NCBI GenBank assembly: GCA_022510565.1
Contig: JAFLTE010000001.1
Span: forward strand, 124,001-188,000
Length of the DNA: 64,000 bases
Reading direction: 5' to 3'
Origin: Lachnospiraceae bacterium
Lineage (GTDB): Bacteria > Bacillota > Clostridia > Lachnospirales > Lachnospiraceae
Made by a program: the position numbers and the translations under genes. Positions 47,202 to 55,720 of the stretch are shown here, in pieces (position 1 is the first letter of the stretch; each line of letters starts with the position of its first letter). The notes beneath the pieces were generated by a model. The model made no database searches. It was not told the DNA's origin and worked only from the letters and a program-made list of their open reading frames with translations.

Positions 47202-47702
47202 ATGGCTACAATCGACCAATTTAAACTAACCAACAACGGAGGATTCGTCGCAAGAATCTATTGCGAATATCGTGACCCTTCCTCAAACAAGTGGGTTCAA
47301 GTCAAATGTACAGGAGATATTACGTTAGGCTGTAGTAAAACAGTCGAACTCGGTGCATGCGGTGTCCCGAACGGAGCTACCGTCAGACTCATGGCCTTTG
47401 TTGTATCGGGTGCGGACAAAACCGGCGCAGAGGAGTTTACCTTCCAGAAGGGCTGCAATGCAATCGCACAATATAAAATTTCCGGTACTACACTGATAAA
47501 CAAGCTGAAATATCTGGGCATTTTCCAGCCATCGAACGACAATATGGCCGTTACAGCTGCTATTGCCGATACACTCGATGAAGAAGAGATACCTGTTATG
47601 TCCATTCCACGAGAACTTACCGAGGAAGAGTGGGCCGGACTGGAGGCTGCTTACAAGAACGGAACTTATTCCCAGAACGGAAGCAATGAACCTCTTAACT
47701 GA
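47202..47702 (+). CDS. Unrecognised soluble protein, probably beta-rich
   Basis: 166 residues; AAGGAGTGACAAGTT stands before the ATG. No signal peptide or membrane span. Repeated beta-like segments (FKLTNNGGFVARIYCEY, ITLGCSKTVELGACG, ATVRLMAFVVSGADK) end in YKISGTTLINKLKYLG, then a charged tail with EELTEEEW-like content. It contains four cysteines in the first 90 residues. The style suggests a beta-sandwich binding or toxin-like domain, but I do not recognise a family. It follows the AbrB/SARP-type regulator by 106 bases, so it may be controlled by it, and is followed by a strong hairpin. Confidence 0.65.
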   Translation: MATIDQFKLTNNGGFVARIYCEYRDPSSNKWVQVKCTGDITLGCSKTVELGACGVPNGATVRLMAFVVSGADKTGAEEFTFQKGCNAIAQYKISGTTLINKLKYLGIFQPSNDNMAVTAAIADTLDEEEIPVMSIPRELTEEEWAGLEAAYKNGTYSQNGSNEPLN

Positions 47703-47725
47703 AATAATTAAATAAAATCTTCAAA

Positions 47726-47793
47726 GACACACCCCATAACCGACCCCGCCGTGAAACAGGTCCTGCTGCCACGGCGGAATGGGGTGTTGTGTC
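47726..47793. terminator. Large hairpin between convergent genes
   Basis: The outer arms GACAC-ACCCCAT (47726-47737) pair with ATGGGGT...GTGTC (47779-47793) with a three-base bulge. The inner arms CCGCCGTG (47746-47753) and CACGGCGG (47770-47777) pair exactly. It lies between the stops of the small protein and the minus-strand glycosyltransferase. There is no clean T run on either side, but the minus side is T-rich, so it may serve both genes. Confidence 0.6.
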
Positions 47794-47801
47794 GTATAGT
47801 T

Positions 47802-48575
47802 TCAAAACTGCCTAAGTACCCGAACTGTCCTCTTCAAGGTGATCAGGAGCGGATGCGGCACGCCGTTTTGTTTAAGTGCGCTGTAACCTTCCTTAAAAGA
47901 TACCAGATAATTGCCAAGACCTGCATTGCTTGTCCCACCGTAGAACATGGCAATCAATACTTCCGGCACGTATGCCAGTCTATTCTTCTCATCCTTCAGG
48001 AAGCGAACCATAAACTCATAGTCCGCTGCGCAGCGGTAACCGGTATCATAGATGCCGTACTGCTCATACACTTCCCGCTTTAGAAAGAGAGTCGGATGCC
48101 CCGGCATCCAGCCCTGCGAGAGTTTTCCTTCACCCATGTGCCACGTCCTGACAACACGTTCACCGTCCACATAGACCAAATCCGCATGAGCTCCTATGCA
48201 GTCTGCGCCGCCCTCTTCAATCGCACGAACCAGTTTCGATACCGCATCGGACATACAGAGCCTATCATTGCACACTGCCACGATATCTCCGGTGCACATG
48301 CCCCATGCTTTATTCATGGCATCATACAGTCCTCGGTCCGGTTCGGAAACCCAGCGGACACTGACAGATGCAGAATCATCCGGAGAGTCGATTGGTCCTT
48401 TATTGGCATGACGCTCTGCAAACTCTCGAATCACATCGACCGTTCCGTCCGTAGACTGCCCGTCAACAATCACAACCTCTATGTCGGTATAGTCCTGTGA
48501 CTCAATACTTTCCAGCGTGACTGCCAGATTGTCCTTCACATTATAAGTTGTCACTAATAAAGATACTTTGTTCAT
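47802..48575 (-). CDS. Family 2 glycosyltransferase
   Basis: 257 residues. The GT-A domain starts at residue 4 (SLLVTTYNVKDNL), with VVIVDGQSTDGT, VSEPDRGLYDAMNKA, and DIVAVCNDRL in place of the usual DxD. The GHPTLFLKREVYEQYG and CAADYEFMVRF segments resemble colanic-acid-type transferases. The start codon lies only seven bases after a -10-like box, and AAGG is too far upstream for a normal site, so the mRNA may be leaderless. The large hairpin follows. Confidence 0.9.
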   Translation of the reverse strand: MNKVSLLVTTYNVKDNLAVTLESIESQDYTDIEVVIVDGQSTDGTVDVIREFAERHANKGPIDSPDDSASVSVRWVSEPDRGLYDAMNKAWGMCTGDIVAVCNDRLCMSDAVSKLVRAIEEGGADCIGAHADLVYVDGERVVRTWHMGEGKLSQGWMPGHPTLFLKREVYEQYGIYDTGYRCAADYEFMVRFLKDEKNRLAYVPEVLIAMFYGGTSNAGLGNYLVSFKEGYSALKQNGVPHPLLITLKRTVRVLRQF

Positions 48576-48582
48576 ACAGGAA

Positions 48583-48613
48583 ATTTTACCTTATTCAGAG
48601 GGAATATGCAATC
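48583..48613 (-). promoter_or_regulatory. Second copy of the promoter-like motif, upstream of the glycosyltransferase
   Basis: GATTGCATATTC, six variable bases, then AATAAGGTAAAAT on the minus strand, identical in block sequence and spacing to the motif before ugd. The -10 (TAAAAT, 48583-48588) lies seven bases before the ATG at 48575. Confidence 0.65.
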
Positions 48614-48625
48614 GGATAGGGACCT

Positions 48626-50044
48626 TTAATTGCCAAACATGTCAAAGGATCTCATCACTCTCTCCATCTGATTTCCGACCACATACTCAATTTTCTTATT
48701 ATTAATTCCAATTTCCTGTAACAGATAATATTGGAGAACTCCCATGAGAATACCGTTTACGTATGGCAGTTTCTCAACCGGAAAGGTTCTGTCCTTTTTC
48801 TCTTCTGCGTAATGGGTATAGTAATTGCGGGTATCTAATACCAATTGAATAAAATCATCCTTACGATAATCGAGATAGGAAAAAACATACTTAAAATTAG
48901 CAAGAAACAAGTATCCCAGACGGCTTTTGAGATGAATACTCTTGCTCTTTTTCTCATCCTGTGCAATCAATAAGTTTCGATATGCCAGCACATGCTCATT
49001 CCAGTCTTCCCCCTCTTGCAAAGAATATGTTTCCCTCAGGAAAACATCTACCATTGTAATATACTGTTTCAATGAGTCACATACAAATCTGGCGTGGTAA
49101 GTCTCCAATGCCTGTACAAGATTCAGAAAAAGCATTTCCACCGAAATCCCCCGAAACCTATGGGCGGCTTCGTACAGCTCTACCACCGGTTTCAGCTTTT
49201 CATATTTGTTATACCAATTACGCAGACATCTACAATCTTCTGTGATTAAATCCTGCATCGAGAACAGCCATTCCCAACTTCCGCCGGGAATCGTCTTGCC
49301 CTCTACGCGATCTCCCACAAAAGCATCCGCAGGATGAATATAATCGGGAAATATATCCTCATCTTTATGAGAAGTATGATAATACTCAAGTTTTTCAAGA
49401 TAAACCGCCCTGTTCATGCCAAACGTTATCAGGTCACTTAATGTTCTGATGTCCAGTCGAATTTGCTCCCATGTAGCATCTGTCTGATATTCCAATGTCA
49501 TGGCCACACCTTGGGATAATCGATATTCTTTTTGGAAAGACCACATGGAAATCTTACCCTGATACGGGACAATTCGCAAACAGAGATTCTCATGTATAGC
49601 AAAACAAACTTCCGGTTTACGATTCCAGACGAACTTATCACCCGAAGCATCCGCTTCATAGGAACACATGCCGCTCCATTCGACGATGTCGCCAAAATCC
49701 ACATCAACTCTTCGGAAACAAAGTTCATCCGTATTATCTATATTCAAATGCCAAAATGCCGCTCCAACCTCGACTATAGCAGTTGTGTTCTGTCCAATCC
49801 TATTATTTAGGCTGCCTATGTTACAATCGTACAGCAGAATGCTACCTCCGGTATTAATTTCACCTTTGATCAAATCACAATGGCCCCAAGCTTTCATAGG
49901 AGCCATGAATTCCCCATTTTTTGCCACTGAGACAATATGAAGATAAATCTGCTTCTTTTCCTTATGAATGAACAGAGACCCCGAGAAAGTTTCATCAGTC
50001 CGTGGGATATACCATTGTCCGTGTAATTCCAGTTCGTCTTGCAT
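48626..50044 (-). CDS. apeA: ApeA-like HEPN-domain protein, probable antiphage ribonuclease
   Basis: 472 residues. The N-terminal 270 residues are beta-rich (LHGQWYIPRTDETFSGSL), like the ApeA N-terminal domain. The helical C-terminal part carries the HEPN motif R406-NYYT-H411 (RX4H) in LVLDTRNYYTHY, the usual ApeA-like pattern. HEPN proteins of this sort are RNases; ApeA is a known single-gene phage-defence protein that is thought to shut down translation during infection. AGAGGAAA precedes the ATG. Two genes upstream on the same strand form an apparent operon. The family match is by motif and layout, not by search. Confidence 0.8.
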   Translation of the reverse strand: MQDELELHGQWYIPRTDETFSGSLFIHKEKKQIYLHIVSVAKNGEFMAPMKAWGHCDLIKGEINTGGSILLYDCNIGSLNNRIGQNTTAIVEVGAAFWHLNIDNTDELCFRRVDVDFGDIVEWSGMCSYEADASGDKFVWNRKPEVCFAIHENLCLRIVPYQGKISMWSFQKEYRLSQGVAMTLEYQTDATWEQIRLDIRTLSDLITFGMNRAVYLEKLEYYHTSHKDEDIFPDYIHPADAFVGDRVEGKTIPGGSWEWLFSMQDLITEDCRCLRNWYNKYEKLKPVVELYEAAHRFRGISVEMLFLNLVQALETYHARFVCDSLKQYITMVDVFLRETYSLQEGEDWNEHVLAYRNLLIAQDEKKSKSIHLKSRLGYLFLANFKYVFSYLDYRKDDFIQLVLDTRNYYTHYAEEKKDRTFPVEKLPYVNGILMGVLQYYLLQEIGINNKKIEYVVGNQMERVMRSFDMFGN

Positions 50045-50099
50045 AATTGTTTCCTCTGCAGTAACTCTATTAATTTGACTTCCTTCTAAATATTTGTAT

Positions 50100-50732
50100 T
50101 TATATCAGGGATTCTAATGCTTTCACTTCCTGAATTCTACGCATAAGTACAACGTCTTTAACATTATATTTCTTACTCATCCGGTCAATAAGTTTCACCC
50201 TTTTAGAAGAAGACAATCCATCATAATTATTATCTGCCAAAAACTTACACACAATTTCACGAGGTAAAATCATTGCCGCTGCTAAATAATCAGCTTTTTG
50301 TTCAATTATATCCTTATCTCTTCCTTCAGGGCGCGTTTGTGGAACAGGATCCCCATAAATTAAGTGAGCACATTCATGTGCAAAACAAAATGTTCTTTCC
50401 TGCGCATTTAAACTATCCTTCAATATAACTGCTTTTTTTCCATCTATTATAATTAATTCAGCATTGTTTTGAATAGTATTCGATACTCCCCCTGTTATGA
50501 CTTCAAGTTTCTGTGCAACATCATCAATAACATTATCACTTATGGCAATGTTATTATCCTGCATAAAATCTCTTAATCTCTGTTCTGCTTCTGCCATCTC
50601 GTCAAAATCAATATCAAATTTCATTTGCGCAGAGTAATACTGCCTATATACATTTCTTCCCATAATACCCACGAAGATTGGTCCTCCTAAAAAGCAAATA
50701 AAAATTACCACTAAATATACTTGTATACTCAT
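50100..50732 (-). CDS. Membrane-anchored ImmA/IrrE-type HExxH metallopeptidase
   Basis: 210 residues. A membrane span covers about 3-25. The zinc motif is FAHECAHLIYGD (H119, E120, H123), with the third-ligand region EQKADYLAAAMILP (E144). This is the ImmA/IrrE pattern; such peptidases cut repressors in phage, mobile-element and stress control. Here it is tied to the membrane, which is less usual. GAAGAGGA precedes the ATG. It lies between the 4-TM gene (19 bases) and the ApeA-like gene (55 bases), so it may sense or trigger that system. Confidence 0.88.
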   Translation of the reverse strand: MSIQVYLVVIFICFLGGPIFVGIMGRNVYRQYYSAQMKFDIDFDEMAEAEQRLRDFMQDNNIAISDNVIDDVAQKLEVITGGVSNTIQNNAELIIIDGKKAVILKDSLNAQERTFCFAHECAHLIYGDPVPQTRPEGRDKDIIEQKADYLAAAMILPREIVCKFLADNNYDGLSSSKRVKLIDRMSKKYNVKDVVLMRRIQEVKALESLI

Positions 50733-50751
50733 TCCTCTTCACCCTCCTTCA

Positions 50752-51246
50752 CTAGACAGTATCTTGCTTTGCTAATTTTAAATTAATACAATTAATTAAA
50801 TCCATCATTGCTATCACATTACTGCAAACATATGCTAAAAGAAAAAAATCATTCCTCAAATCCTTTTGTGCAAACAAAACGCCAAAAATTACTACCAAAC
50901 AATAAATCGTAACACAAGCCAAAAAAACAACCATTACAATTAATTTTCTATTACATTCAATACTATCCCCATCTTCCCATCTGTTAATAGCATCATAAAT
51001 ACATCCTAATGAACTTATAAAAATTGTTAGATAGCAAGAAGCAATATTTATGAAATTCACATTCTCCAGTGCAATTAATGATACTGACGTTATTATAATT
51101 GGTATAACCATATAAAGTACAAAATAAAGACTTCCATCAACCAGTTTTCCTTGAAATATATTTCCCTTAAATACGTTTTCTTCTGCCCATTTCTTTACTG
51201 CTTGACTTAGAGTATATTTTTCGTCATTGTTGTCCTTCTTCCCCAT
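50752..51246 (-). CDS. Small four-span membrane protein, unknown function
   Basis: 164 residues from ATG at 51246, directly after GGAGGAGGAAGCTT. Four hydrophobic segments (about 38-55, 63-82, 103-125, 132-150) with an acidic loop (RWEDGDSIE) between the second and third. No enzyme motif. It is the first gene of the run ending in the ApeA-like protein and could be a membrane sensor or pore. I do not recognise the family. Confidence 0.75.
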   Translation of the reverse strand: MGKKDNNDEKYTLSQAVKKWAEENVFKGNIFQGKLVDGSLYFVLYMVIPIIITSVSLIALENVNFINIASCYLTIFISSLGCIYDAINRWEDGDSIECNRKLIVMVVFLACVTIYCLVVIFGVLFAQKDLRNDFFLLAYVCSNVIAMMDLINCINLKLAKQDTV

Positions 51247-51309
51247 AAGCTTCCTCCTCCGTACAGGCAGAAGAAAATCAGAAACCAATCCCGGCACACC
51301 TTAACAACC

Positions 51310-51352
51310 TCTGCCACTTATTAAATTATATTGATTTGAGTAAAGTGGCAGA
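51310..51352 (-). promoter_or_regulatory. Palindrome flanking the -10 box of the ApeA operon
   Basis: TCTGCCACTT (51310-51319) and its exact complement AAGTGGCAGA (51343-51352) are 23 bases apart. Between them, on the minus strand, is a perfect TATAAT (51325-51330), while the -35 is poor. The arms cover the start-point and -35 regions, the arrangement expected for a repressor operator. The leader to the ATG at 51246 is about 70 bases. Confidence 0.6.
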
Positions 51353-51608
51353 AATTGCCTTGAACATGCGATGTGCATACTTCATTGATTACTCTTAGTG
51401 AGTTGATTGTACTGCTTTTCGTTTGGTTTGTCAACAAAATTTAGAAAATTTTCTTGAGTGTGCAAATTGCAAAAAACGTGTGACCAAAGTGTTTGGAAAT
51501 GGCAATGAAAACGGATATATAAACCAATGGGCAGGAGATATTTTGTTGCGCAATATATCATGATAGCGGGAAAGTGACTGCATAATCCCTTTCCTGTGAG
51601 ACTGTTTC
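51353..51608. other. Intergenic region between ABC flippase and ApeA operon
   Basis: 256 bases, AT-rich and without a convincing gene. A TGTGAGA/TCTCACA stem (51595-51601 and 51607-51613) covers the stop codon of the ABC gene and may act as a weak terminator. Two overlapping open frames here have no ribosome site and are not called. Confidence 0.45.
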
Positions 51609-53387
51609 TCACACCAGCTCCTCATACGTCCTCACAACAGCCTTGCCGTCGACGATCTCATAAATGGCATCACAGTTTTTGATCGTGGTCAGGCGGTGGG
51701 CAATGATAATCAAGGTCATTTTACCATGGAGAGAGTCAATTGCTTCCATAACGGACTTCTCCGTCTCATTGTCAAGGGCGGAAGTCGCTTCATCCAGAAT
51801 TAAAATCTCCGGGTCATGATATAAAGCCCTGGCTATACCGATTCTCTGCCTCTGTCCGCCTGACAGACGCACACCTCTATCACCCACTTCAGTATGAATT
51901 CCATTCGGAAGACCTAACACAAAATCCAACAAATCGGCCTTCTCCAACGCCGCCTTAACACTATTCTCATCTATCTTGGACTCTTCAACCCCAAAAGCAA
52001 TATTTTTGCAGATGGATGTATCGGATAGGTAAATACTCTGGGGGACATAGCCAATCAACCGTCCCCATAAGCTCGGAATCTTTCTGATATTGACATCATC
52101 CAGAAGTACTTCTCCTTCATCCGGACTTAAAACTCCCAAAATCAAGTCAGCCAGTGTAGACTTGCCGGCACCGGACTCTCCGACGAATGCAACTGATTTC
52201 CCCTTGGGGATTTCCAGACTCAGCTGATTCAGTACTTTCTTCTGCTCACTGTTATAGGAGAATGTTAAGTTCCGTATATTAACAGATTTTTCAAAAGTCA
52301 AATCCCGGTACTTCTCTTCATCTTCGACTTCCGCATTATAGAAATTATCATTATACTGACGTGCATCCACGATATTCTCATATACTGCATTCAATCCCGG
52401 CACGGCACTCGAAATCATATTAATGGAATTGGATATCTTACCCAGCGCCGGCAGAATTCTAAATGCACCGATTGCAAAAGAAGCCAATACCGCCACAAAA
52501 TTTTCCGGATTGGAAACATTCACGATTCTAATTCCTAAAATAACCATGATTCCAACGATACAGACCGCTTCAATAATATAAGCCGGAATCTCCGCGCCTA
52601 TACTTTGGACTACCGTAGCATTCTGACGCTTACTTGTATTTTCTTCAAACTCTTTGACAAAATATTTCTGTTTCCGCATTACCAGAACTTCTTTAATGCC
52701 CTGAAATGCCTGCAGCAATGCCTGCGATGCCAATATATTATAGTTTCTAAACTGCATTCCCGCCTGCAGCATTCGCTTCCTAAAGAAAACAAAAATAATC
52801 AACAAACATATAAGTGCCGACAGTACGACTCCGAGTGCGATCTGCCAGTCTGCATAACACATATAAATGCAAATAAATGCGGCTATCATCAACTGTGTGA
52901 CCGTCTGGATTAAGCCATTTATGATCTGAAAAAGAGAATTTATATCCTCGAAGACTCCCTGTCTTAATTCGTTAACGTTCCGATTCAGGAAGAAACTATA
53001 TCCACGATTCATATAGGACTGCATCATAAATACAGAGCACTCCCGCTGCACTTTACAGGAATATTTGTATTTTAACCAGCAGAAAAAAATAAAAAATAGA
53101 TTTTTAAATATATATACCAAGACAACCGCAAAGATAACGAGAACAATCAAGCCTTCATTTGTATGGATTCCCAGAAAATCCGTTACATTCCTAACATACA
53201 AATTATCAAACAACTGCTCAGGCTGCAGAAGCGCATTCACCAACGGTACAATAATAGAAACCCCGAGTGTCTCTAGTGCAGCCGTAATAAAAGAACATAT
53301 TAGGACTACTATGCCTAAGATTTTTTGATTACGATTTAAAATTTGAAAGAGCTTACGCAGGGCATCAATTATTTTACGTATCATCAT
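51609..53387 (-). CDS. ABC transporter with fused permease and ATPase (PglK/MsbA-like flippase)
   Basis: 592 residues. Residues 1-320 hold six membrane spans. The ATPase domain has Walker A GESGAGKST, the signature LSGGQRQRIGIARAL, Walker B ILILDEATSALD and the switch His in IIAHRLTTI. It is a homodimeric exporter; in glycan clusters such proteins flip lipid-linked oligosaccharides or export lipids. GAGG precedes the ATG. It follows the radical SAM gene by 32 bases. It offers a second export route besides Wzm/Wzt. Confidence 0.93.
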   Translation of the reverse strand: MMIRKIIDALRKLFQILNRNQKILGIVVLICSFITAALETLGVSIIVPLVNALLQPEQLFDNLYVRNVTDFLGIHTNEGLIVLVIFAVVLVYIFKNLFFIFFCWLKYKYSCKVQRECSVFMMQSYMNRGYSFFLNRNVNELRQGVFEDINSLFQIINGLIQTVTQLMIAAFICIYMCYADWQIALGVVLSALICLLIIFVFFRKRMLQAGMQFRNYNILASQALLQAFQGIKEVLVMRKQKYFVKEFEENTSKRQNATVVQSIGAEIPAYIIEAVCIVGIMVILGIRIVNVSNPENFVAVLASFAIGAFRILPALGKISNSINMISSAVPGLNAVYENIVDARQYNDNFYNAEVEDEEKYRDLTFEKSVNIRNLTFSYNSEQKKVLNQLSLEIPKGKSVAFVGESGAGKSTLADLILGVLSPDEGEVLLDDVNIRKIPSLWGRLIGYVPQSIYLSDTSICKNIAFGVEESKIDENSVKAALEKADLLDFVLGLPNGIHTEVGDRGVRLSGGQRQRIGIARALYHDPEILILDEATSALDNETEKSVMEAIDSLHGKMTLIIIAHRLTTIKNCDAIYEIVDGKAVVRTYEELV

Positions 53388-53419
53388 GTATCCTCATATA
53401 ACCAAACCGCTAAAGGCTT

Positions 53420-54523
53420 CTACTTTTCCCAATCCGGTGAAAAATGCTCTCCAACCTGAATAAATGATTCTTTTCTATTCCAATTACAATGTGAGGACTG
53501 GTAGCAGCGCTTACAGGGATCATCCATGTGCTGCATGTCATTTACCACGCTGCGATATTTCTGATACTCAGGGGCATTCCAAATATCCATAAAATTCTTG
53601 TTCATATCATACTGAAAGAACTGAACGGGAGTGGACATACAAGGGCGCACAAAGCCATCCGATCCCAGGAAGAAGTCTCTCCATGCCACAAAACAATCTT
53701 TATGTAATTTTTCTCCTGCCTCATCCTGCCCGGGAATATGGGGAAGTTTCAATACGATACCCAGTTCTTCTCCTACGGCAATGGCTTCATCAAAAACTCG
53801 GCTTACTTCTGCTTCATGTCCCCACAGACTTTCGTTCATCAAGTCATCGCCAAAAACAGTCAGATATACAACCTTAACTTCCTCAATGCCTATCTCGGCA
53901 GCCAGACGCACAAGATTCGGAAGTTCATGCAAATTAGAGCGCATTGCACAAAAAACAAAATTAATCCAAGGATATTGCAAACCTCGTTCCTTTTTGATTC
54001 GTACAATATCCTTCAAATCTTCCGTTATCACATCTATTTTAGATCCTCTCCGAATACGTCCGTTCGTTTCATCGGTAGCACCATCCAGACTTACCGCAAA
54101 TACATCCACATTATAGTCAAAAATAGCATCTTTAATCTTCTTAAGATTCATACCATTAGTACAGAAGTATTTTCGCGCACTATGCCTGTCAATGATTTCC
54201 AACATCTCAATAAAATTCGGATGAATGGTAGGTTCTCCCCATCCCATCAAGGTAACTTCCTCAATAGTATCCATCAACGGCTCAAAACTACGGAAAACAT
54301 CCATGTCAAATACCGTCGGCTTAAAATCAGCAACATTTCTGCCACACATAATACAATTCAGATTACAGGCATTGGTCAACTCAAATACAAGCCTTCTGGG
54401 ATAAGACTGCAAAACTGTCTGTCCCGTCTCCAGCTCCTTCATATTTCTGTCACTGTTTTCCTTTTGTTTTGCTGTCAGCTCTTTACCACTGAATAGATTT
54501 TTGGTTTTTGCACGTATTATCAT
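53420..54523 (-). CDS. Radical SAM/SPASM protein
   Basis: 367 residues. The cluster motif is TNACNLNCIMCG (CxxxCxxC) near residue 54. GWGEPTIHPNF and CTNGMNL, AVSLDGATDETN follow the SAM barrel. The C-terminal cysteines (RPCMSTP, CKRCYQSSHC) suggest an auxiliary iron-sulfur cluster. The substrate is unknown; an unusual sugar or aminosugar step would fit the location. The ABC flippase gene follows. Confidence 0.9.
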   Translation of the reverse strand: MIIRAKTKNLFSGKELTAKQKENSDRNMKELETGQTVLQSYPRRLVFELTNACNLNCIMCGRNVADFKPTVFDMDVFRSFEPLMDTIEEVTLMGWGEPTIHPNFIEMLEIIDRHSARKYFCTNGMNLKKIKDAIFDYNVDVFAVSLDGATDETNGRIRRGSKIDVITEDLKDIVRIKKERGLQYPWINFVFCAMRSNLHELPNLVRLAAEIGIEEVKVVYLTVFGDDLMNESLWGHEAEVSRVFDEAIAVGEELGIVLKLPHIPGQDEAGEKLHKDCFVAWRDFFLGSDGFVRPCMSTPVQFFQYDMNKNFMDIWNAPEYQKYRSVVNDMQHMDDPCKRCYQSSHCNWNRKESFIQVGEHFSPDWEK

Positions 54524-54612
54524 TGCGTTTTTCCCCCCTATAATGCTTTATTTTATGAAACATTATATCCTTTTTTTAATGAATACAAGCATATCCATAT
54601 GTCATATACTCT

Positions 54613-55699
54613 TTATCCCAAGAGCGATAGGCACCATCTGTAAAGCTTTTTCTCAAGTATCTTTTCGGAAAAAAAGGATACAGTCATTACTATTACCATA
54701 TAAATTATAAAAAACTTTTTAGACTCAAATAAAACAGGAAAACCCAATAATTTCAAAAGTATAAATGTCAATTGAATAGGAAAATGCCAAAGATAAATTG
54801 AATATGACATACTGCTCAATTTACCTATAATTCTGTTGTCTAATAAAAACACTTTCAAATTAATAAGAGTTACAAACAAAAGCACACTGGGGACAAAAAC
54901 ATATGTTATTATTCCCCCCCCCCTTGCTCACCATAATGTTTTCATCTCCCGCTAATATTGCCCCAAATGTGTTAATACCTATTCCTAGAGATATCAGTGC
55001 AAACGCATTTCTGAAACGTGTATTATAAATCATTTCATAAACTATACATAGTAAGACTCCAACAAAAAAATTTTTTATTCCTCGCGCTGTAATGCTATTA
55101 AATAGAGCTATATTCATTTGGGGAAAAACAAATTCTGCCAACATAATAATAAATAATGCACCACAACCTACCCAATATTTATTTTTTCCATCAACTAGTT
55201 TTATCAATACAAACAATAGCAAATAACACAAAATTTCACAGGGAATTGTCCAAGCAGGGCCATTAAATCCAATATCTCTAGTAATAATTCCGGCATTCAT
55301 TAAAAATATCGTGAATATAAAACTAAAAATATCATTTGACGTATGTACTGCAACACTGTGCCAATTAATCCAAATAATTAATTGTTCAACACCAACAATG
55401 ATAGTTGTTATCAAAAATAAAGGATATAATCTATATATCCTTTTTAATATGTAATCACAAAATTGTATGTCTTTGTTTACTATTTTGTCATAGCAATTAT
55501 AAAACATTACAAAACCAGAAATTGCGAAAAACACTTCAACCATATAGAGACCATAGTCATAGATTATCCCTAAAATAGTCGCAAAGGGAACAGAAGTCAT
55601 ATAATTCCCAAAATGATTCGGATAATGATAAATTAATATTATTATTGCTGCTACACTTCTAACTGCATCCATACCACTAATTCTTTTTTTATGTTCCAC
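54613..55699 (-). pseudogene. Acyltransferase 3 (OafA-like), frameshifted at a poly-G tract; probably phase-variable
   Basis: The first part (GTG start at 55699, 279 codons) has the acyltransferase-3 opening ISGMDAVRSVAAIIILIYHY and about eight membrane spans. The frame then shifts at ten consecutive G (54914-54923). The continuation in the next frame (to 54613) has SMSYSIYLWHFPIQL, the final AT3 signature with its His. Removing one G joins the two into about 361 residues, the usual length. As sequenced it is OFF. O-acetylation or similar decoration of the surface glycan would be switched. The sequence outside the tract is intact, so a contingency locus is more likely than decay. Confidence 0.85.
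54914..54923. repeat. Ten-base homopolymer (poly-C on + strand, poly-G in coding sense)
   Basis: Ten uninterrupted C, the longest G/C run I noticed in the window, inside the acyltransferase gene. Nine would restore the reading frame. Such tracts mutate by slippage. Confidence 0.95.
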
Positions 55700-55720
55700 T
55701 TATCCATTCCCCTCTTGCTG

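Noticed and set aside
51382-51625. Two small minus-strand open frames after the ABC flippase gene
   Set aside because: No ribosome binding site, low-complexity content, and no resemblance to known small proteins.
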